DNA of 64,000 nt from Bidens hawaiensis (Eukaryota > Streptophyta > Magnoliopsida > Asterales > Asteraceae), in contig JAIQDT010000061.1 in assembly GCA_021521415.1 (NCBI GenBank), forward strand, positions 1,736,001 to 1,800,000, given 5' to 3'. Position numbers and translations under genes: made by a program. Of this stretch, positions 57,833 through 64,000 are shown one piece after another. Under the pieces are notes generated by a model. That model worked only from the letters and a program-made list of their open reading frames with translations. It had not been told where the DNA came from and made no database searches. The first letter of the stretch is position 1, and every line of letters starts with the position of its first letter.

Positions 57833-59300
57833 ATGCCACATCTTCGTTTGCAAGGACCGCCGTTGGATTGCTTTGGACCTATTCCGTTAAAGTCCGACGC
57901 AAGTTCATCATCGTCATAAAAGCAACCAATCACCATAGATACTTCACCAAAATCATCTCCCGCAAATTCACCACCACTGAGTCCTAGAAACATCCCAATG
58001 GCCGAAAATAACCGCAACGTGTACCAGCAAGCTTTTGAAGGGTTCCATGGAGATCACTCACCCATTTTCACTCCCAAGATTGATAACCCTAACTCATTGT
58101 AGATTCCATCCTACATCATAGCCAACATCAACCAACAACACCAATTCCATGGCCGTGAAGATGAAGATGCATCGGCACACATTAACCGTCTTACTCGTGT
58201 GTTCAAAACGTTCAACTTGCAAAGTGCTAATGAGGATGCAATCTTCCTTCACTTGTTTCCGTTTTCAATTTTGGTTCGTGCCGCCACTTGGCTCGATTCG
58301 CAACCTGCTTGAGCATTCACTATTTGGGAGGCACTTCGCAATGCATTTATCAAAAAGTACTTTCCACCTGCTAAAGCTTCTTGCCTTCGTTACTAGATCC
58401 ACTCCTTTCACATGGAGCTGGATGAGCTATATTACCAAGATTGGGAGCGTTTTCAGAATCTGCTTTCCCATTGTTCACAACATGAGCTCATACCTTGGGC
58501 CCTTGTTGAGAAGTTTTAAAATGGGCTTACTTATGAGCTCAAGCGAGGTTTGATACAGCTGCTCGGGGTAATTTGATGGATAAAAAGAATGTGACCGAGT
58601 GTAACGAGATGTTTGAAAGTTTTGCGCAATCGGAGTCATGAAGAAGCCACGTAACGGGAATTCCAATCCCGTCACCATTACACCCTCATCTGCTCGAGGT
58701 GTGCACTAGGTTAATCTGGATACTGGTGTGGCTGCTGCTTTGGAGAATCTTACCCGAGAGGTAAAAGAGTTAAGGGCTAAAGTGGATAAGTGTGAGCTAT
58801 GTAAGGGGGTCATGGTACGTTGTAGTGTCCGTTCATGAACAATCATGATGTTGATTTGTAGCCGGTCAGAACAGGTTCCCTAATGCTTACAACAACAACA
58901 ATCAAAACTAGAACAACTACAAGAATCATAACCAAAAATCAAGGGCAAGGTAACTCAAATTGACGCTCGGCCGGTGGGCCACCTAGTTTCCAAGCTTCCT
59001 ATAACCGAAATCAAGGTCAGTATAATAGTGAAGGTTCGAATGGTCAAAGTTCGAATAATTGGCTAGATCTGAGTAAGAGGTTGGAAGAGATGATGCAGCA
59101 AATCCTTAATAGAGATCAAGTCACTCAAAGACTCTTTTCGATCATGATATGCTTTTGAAGAATCAACAATCGTCTTTACTCGACATGCAAAGGTCCATTG
59201 ACGATATTGCTTGACAATTGGATGAGAGACCCCTGGGACAGTTTTCAGGTTCTATTAAGCAGAATCCAACCACTCAACTAAAGGCGATTACTACTCGTAG
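57833..59300 (+). pseudogene. Gag (Athila)
   Basis: Starts MPHLRLQGPPLDCFGPIP. The conserved core reads REDEDASAHINRLTRVFKTF, AATWLDSQPA, IWEALRNAFIKKYFPP and HELIPWALVEKF. Stops interrupt it at about 57919, 58100, 58310, 58395 and 58518, and frames change after 58550. A knuckle-like KCELCKG is at about 58788. Confidence 0.75.
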
Positions 59301-59354
59301 CGGCAGGGTTTTGGTCCAGAGGTTAGGAGTGAGGTTGAAGTTGAAGATGAGGAG

Positions 59355-60135
59355 GTGATGGATGATGAAATCAAGATGGAAGTGTCGGGCAAAGTGCAGA
59401 ACACCGCACCTGTTATACCGCCAGTAAAGAAGAAGCCGGTTGACGTCCGGCCATCAAATGTGATTGATCATTCTCGTGTCCCGTATCCTGCTAGCGTAAA
59501 ACATCAAAAATACACGCGGGAGTACGGACACTTTCTCGACATGTTCTGACAGTTGAAGATTAATCTTCCATTCATTGACGCCCTCCAACACATGCCGAAG
59601 TATGCAAAGTTAGTGAAGGACCTGCTGAAGAGGAAGGACATGTTGAGGGAGGTTCCATCGATTCCCCTTATGGGAAATTTTTCGACGGTAGTGTTGAACC
59701 GCGTACCCGAGAAGTTGTCGGATCCGGGTGTGTTTATGATTATTTGTTTGTTTGGTAATGACGTGATGAGCCATGCGTTGGCGGATTTGGGGGCGAGTAT
59801 TAATTTGATGCTGTATTCTTTGTACGAGAAGTTGGAGTTGGGCGAGCTTACACCGACTCGCATGTCTTTATCTTTGGCCGATCGTTTGGTTAAGTATCCA
59901 CGGGATATTATCGATAATTTGCTAGTAAAGGTTGATAAGTTTGTGTTCCCGGTGGATTTTGTGGTGCTCGACATGGAGGCCGACGAGAAGGTCCGTATCA
60001 TTCTTGGTCGTCTGTTTTTACGAACCGCAAAGGCACTTATCGATGTATATGATGGGAAGATCACGCTTTGCGTTGGTGATGAGAATGTTACTTATGATGT
60101 CGCAAGGTCGATGAGGCATCCGAGTGATCAAGATG
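59355..60135 (+). pseudogene. Protease region (Athila)
   Basis: PSIPLMGNFSTVVLNR, then MSHALADLGASINLM (active site DLGAS as usual in Athila), and VRIILGRLFLRTAKALIDV. A TGA at 59548 splits the upstream Gag-Pol linker, and a frameshift near 60150 leads into the RT linker. Confidence 0.8.
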
Positions 60136-60148
60136 ATTTCAGTGGTCC

Positions 60149-61560
60149 ATGCCACTCGGTTTATTTATTAACTCTTTTCATGCAGGTGTGGATAGCTGTT
60201 TCGACTATATTTGTGGTGCGGATCTTGTGGGAAGTAATGGTGTGGTCGATTGTGACGATTTGGTTAAGGATGAGTCATGTGAGAACGATTCGGTTTGTGA
60301 TGAGTTGGTTGAGATTTCGGGTTTGTTCGAGATTATAGAGGTGAATGAGATTAGTTGTGAGAGTGAGGCGGGTTCCGTGGAGAAACCCGCTCCGTTAGAG
60401 TTGAAAGTTCTCCCGTCACACTTGGAGTATGCGTATCTCGATAAGGGCTTAAACTTGTCCGTTATTGTGTCTTCCAAGTTGACGGAGGAAGAAAAGTCAA
60501 AGTTGATAGACGTATTGAAATTGCATAAAGGGGCGATTGCATGTAGACTTTTTGATATTCAAGGTATTAGCCTCGCTTATTGCACGCACCAGATTCTAAT
60601 TGAAAATGAGTACAAACCGATGGCGCAACCACAAAGGCGTCTTAATCCGAATATGCAAGAGGTGGTGAAGAAGGAGGTATTGAAGTTGATGGATGCCGGG
60701 ATGATCTACCCAATTTCCGATTCTCCATGGGTAAGCCCGACCCGGTTACCGATTGGCGTGTGTGTATTGACTACCGGAGGTTGAATGTTGCCACCCGGAA
60801 GGACCACTTCCCATTGTCGTTTATTGATCAGATGTTGGAGCGTTTGGCGGGTCAGTAGTCTTATTGTTTTCTTGACGGTTTTTCGGGATATTTTCAAAGC
60901 CCCATTGCACCGGAAAACCAAGAGAATATGACTTTTACATGCCCCTATGGCACGTTTGCGTACCGTCGCATACCGTTTGGACTATGTAACGCTCCGACTA
61001 CCTTTCAGCGTTGTATGGTGGCCATTTTTCAGGATATGATAGAGACGTCCATGGAGGTGTTTATGGACGATTTTTCGGTTTACGACAATTCTTTCGATCA
61101 TTGTTTGGCTAATCTTGAGAAGATGTTGAAAAGGTGTATTGAAACGAAGTTGATGTTGAATTGGGAAAAGTTCCATTTAATGGTGACGGAGGGGATCGTG
61201 TTGGGTCATAAGATCTCAAGAAACGGTATTCAGGTGGATCGGGCAAAGATTGATACTATAAGTAGACTTCCTCCACCGACGAATGCGAAGGCAATTAGGA
61301 GTTTCTTGGGTCATGCGGGACTCTATCGGCGGTTTATCAAAGACTTTTCAAAAATTACTCGTCCGATGACCCGACTCCTCGAGAAAGATGTGTCGTTTAT
61401 ATTTGATGATGAGTGTTTGAAGGCGTTCACATATTTGAAAGAGAAGCTCATAAGTGCTCCCATTCTTTGTTCTCCCGATTGGAGTTTACCGTTTGAGCTC
61501 ATGTGTGATGCTAGTGACTATGCGGTTGGAGCGGTTTTGGGGCAAAGGCAAGATAAACAT
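60149..61560 (+). pseudogene. Reverse transcriptase (Athila)
   Basis: Linker ELKVLPSHLEYAYLDKGLNL, then NPNMQEVVKKEVLKLMDAGM and YPISDSPWVSP. A frameshift at about 60735 leads to WRVCIDYRRLNVATRKDHFP, and a TAG lies at 60856. MTFTCPYGTFAYRRIPFGLC, then the active site VFMDDFSVY (Asp-Asp kept, about 61060) and FLGHAGLYRRFIKDFSKI. Confidence 0.85.
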
Positions 61561-62125
61561 TTCCACCCCATCTATTATGCTAGCAAGACGTTAAACGATG
61601 CTCAAGAGAACTACACCACCACCGAAGAAACTTTTGGCCATTGTTTTTGTATTTGACAAGTTCCTCTCGTATCTCATACTTTCGAAGACCACCGTTTTTA
61701 CCGATCATGCGGCCTTGCGTTTCCTCTTTCAGAAGAAAGACGCGAAGCCTCGTCTTATACGGTGGATCCTCCTACTTTCCGAGTTCGACGTTGAGATCAA
61801 AGATAAGAGAGGTGCGGAAAACGTAGCGGCCGATCATCTATCCCGTTTAGAGGACCCGAAGAGAGAAGAGTTGCATGAAGAGGAAATTGGAGACACATTC
61901 CCTCACGAGTCTATCGATTTTGTTGCTGCTGAGAAGCAAGGTATACCATGGTTTACTGATTTTGCTAATTATTTGGCTAATGGTTTTGTGTTGGAGGGTA
62001 TGACTACGCAACAAAAGAGGAAGTTCTTCCGTTATGTTCATAGGTATGTGTGGGATGACCCGTTTTCGTTTAAGATTGGTGGTGATAGGATTCTGGGGAG
62101 ATGTATGACGAAAGAAGAAGGTTAG
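61561..62125 (+). pseudogene. RNase H (Athila)
   Basis: HFHPIYYASKTLNDAQENYT, a frameshift near 61630, then LLAIVFVFDKFLSYLI, VFTDHAALRFLFQKKDAKPR and GAENVAADHLSRLE, ending at a TAG at 62123. Confidence 0.8.
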
Positions 62126-62612
62126 GATATTCTAAAGCATGTTCATGAAGGGTTGACTGCAATCATGGTGCGCATGCTACCGAGCAAAAGGTGTTTGATA
62201 GTGGGTTCTATTGGCCGACTTTTGTTAAAGATGTTGAAGTATTTATGAAGCTTTGTGATGCGTGCCAAAGAACAGGTAATACTTCTTCCAAGAATGAGAT
62301 GCCTCAAAACCCCATACAAATTCTTGAAATCTATGATGTTTGGGGCATCGATTTCATGGGACTATTTCCAACATTGAACAGTAATAAGTATATTTTGGTG
62401 GCGATTGATTATGTGTCGAACTGGGTGGAAGCCCAAGCGTTTGTCACAAATGATGCACGAGTTGTTGTGAGGTTCCTCAAGAAGTTGTTTTCTCGTTTCG
62501 GTACTCTGAGAGCTATTATTAGTGATTGGGGTACCCATTTTCTCGCTTAAAGCACTATCTTGGAGGACCGAAAGAATCAATTGAGAAGGAGGAAACTCCT
62601 CTCGACCCGTCG
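62126..62612 (+). pseudogene. Integrase (Athila), internally deleted
   Basis: [20 protein letters not shown], then [13 protein letters not shown] (first Asp) and [10 protein letters not shown] (second Asp). Then the frame jumps directly to KHYLGGPKESIEKEETPLDP, the pol C-terminus type. The segment with the catalytic Glu and the DNA-binding domain, roughly 150-250 codons, is missing. Confidence 0.75.
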
Positions 62613-64000
62613 CATTAAATTGTCATACGTGGTTCATGAGTGAAAACTAAAGTGTAGAGTTTGTACATTCTTTCCTATTTTTATTTCTATTTTATTTTTC
62701 CTTGAGTCACTAACGTAGTTTTTTATAGTTTTTATTTGTTTTTAAGTTTTGAAAGTTTTAAAGAATGATAGTGTGAGAAAAAAGATCCCCTTGGAGTATA
62801 ATGCAACATTCAAGTGTGGGGATGGAGCAGCAGGAGCTGTATACTTTTTATTTATCTATTTGCTGCTGTTATTCATATTATATATTGTTTAGGGTTGGTC
62901 GGTTTTGTTACATACTTTGAATGATTAATATCTATCAAATTGAAAAGATGAGTTTTTATATATTGTTTGTATCGTTGACACTTACGTTCGTGTATGAGAG
63001 AAAGGAGCTACTGATTGTTGAGCACGTTCGAAGAAGGAGGGCATTTATGGAATACGACTTTAGTGTCATACTTTATTTGCATAATACCAGCTAAGTTTTT
63101 TCCTTTTTACTTTGTTTTATGTTTTTAATTTCTAATTTTTAGCTTTGTTTTGTTTTTATTATTTTTATATTTTTAGGTTTTGTTTTGTTTTTAAAATTTT
63201 GAGTCGTGTTTCCGTCCCTGCATTGAGGACAATGCAAATTTTAAGTGTGGGGATAGGAACACATGTCTTTAACTTGTTTTGTTATCATTATTTGAAGAAA
63301 AAAAATATCCTTTGAATTTGTGTCTTTTTGCTTTTAAATGGGAGATGAGGATACTTATCGGGAATCGGTTTTTCAAACCACTAATAATAAGATATATATT
63401 AAAGAACATGCACTTAACTTGGGATGTGTCGGCAAGCTCAGCCTTGAGAATGAAAGGGCAGTTTGATAGTTGGTTTAAAATGATAAAATATGATTTTTAG
63501 TGGGAAACATGTTAAGTCTGTATAAAATACAAGATGAAAGGTCGGGCAATACTCAAGCCTCATTTTTAGTTTGATTATAGAAAATTATGAATTTTTAAAG
63601 AAACTGAATACGCTATCATATGATGCTTGGGTAAGTTTAACGTTAGAGTATGCCGTGTAGTCAGTGATATAAACTTAAATTTTGCACGTCTAGTTTTAGT
63701 GGTTAACACTTCATAGGTGTATGGTTCTATAGCCTTAAAGCCTGTATTGATGGGATGTTCCGAGGTTCGGAGACCATGGGTCTGTATGCAGTTATTCATC
63801 TAGGTATTCATATTTCCTAAGTGGATTTATGGATATTTCAAAAAGCCTAAAAAGAACAAACCCGCAGTTTATCTGTCAAATTATAAGTCATTAAACATGA
63901 CCACAAAGTGCTTTAAAAGTACAAATTCACTACTGACTTGATCATACACGCTGTTAGTCATATGGTGTCCGCGTGCTCGCGTCTCGTTACCATTAAGAAA
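62613..64000 (+). other. Athila 3' noncoding region
   Basis: No domain-bearing frame. TTCAAGTGTGGGGATGG at 62810 and TTTAAGTGTGGGGATAG at 63240 are the repeated purine-rich motifs seen downstream of pol in Athila-type elements. An envelope-like ORF is not visible. The 3' LTR is not reached. Confidence 0.6.

Larger units (their letters stand above)
56101..64000 (+). mobile_element. Athila-type Ty3/Gypsy retrotransposon, incomplete in window
   Basis: Order: 5' LTR (56101-57632), PBS (57639), Gag, protease, RT, RNase H, truncated integrase, 3' noncoding region with two AAGTGTGGGGAT purine motifs. All coding parts are degenerate. The 3' LTR would lie beyond the window. It interrupts the Tat Gag and is therefore younger than that element. 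Confidence 0.85.

Noticed and set aside
59504..60064. 186-residue minus-strand frame
   Set aside because: Opposite strand of the Athila protease region; no domain.

Overview
This window is nuclear DNA of a flowering plant. The evidence is spliced genes with GT-AG introns, an INDETERMINATE DOMAIN zinc-finger gene, a plant-type RPT5 gene, and nested plant LTR retrotransposons (Tekay-like chromoviruses, Tat/Retand, Athila, Copia). It looks like a large, repeat-rich eudicot genome. The mix of LTR families and the gypsy-type antisense ORF would suit Asteraceae, but I cannot prove that without a search.

Layout. (1) 1-8.5 kb: AT-rich DNA with no convincing gene, holding MITEs, an inverted MITE pair, a Helitron-type end and tandem repeats. 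(2) 8.5-11.4 kb: an internally deleted Tat-type retroelement with a near-perfect target duplication. (3) 11.7-13.3 kb, minus strand: exons 1 and 2 of an IDD C2H2 zinc-finger gene with a SINE in intron 1. The third exon is not in the window, and element (2) lies in what would be intron 2. (4) 14.3-42.9 kb: a dense nest of retrotransposon relics. These are Tat LTR pieces, a Tekay element with dead pol (18.3-25.8 kb), a second Tekay element split by two later solo LTRs (29.6-38.8 kb), several further solo LTRs, one Copia solo LTR and a decayed Copia RNase H. (5) 43.0-46.3 kb, plus strand: an apparently intact nine-exon gene for 26S proteasome ATPase RPT5, with one GC-AG intron and a Tourist MITE in intron 6. 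(6) 46.6-48.3 kb: a direct duplication around a small degenerate ORF, one copy holding a foldback element. (7) 48.3-56.1 kb: a Tat/Retand element with minus-strand gag-pol and a plus-strand antisense ORF, cut at its gag by (8), an Athila element from 56.1 kb to the window end.

Only RPT5 reads as a complete cellular gene. The IDD copy is a 5' fragment as far as the window shows. All retroelement ORFs carry stops, frameshifts or lost catalytic residues, so none looks autonomous. I found no tRNA gene, rRNA gene or CRISPR. The most unusual signals are: a conserved stem-loop box shared by six LTR sequences; unrelated minisatellites occupying the same LTR position; a foldback-element group with ATTGTGT-word cores; two tRNA-Lys-like modules in one LTR; and a Tat derivative that lost gag-pol but kept the promoter and first codons of its antisense ORF. 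Identity values and alignments are by eye.
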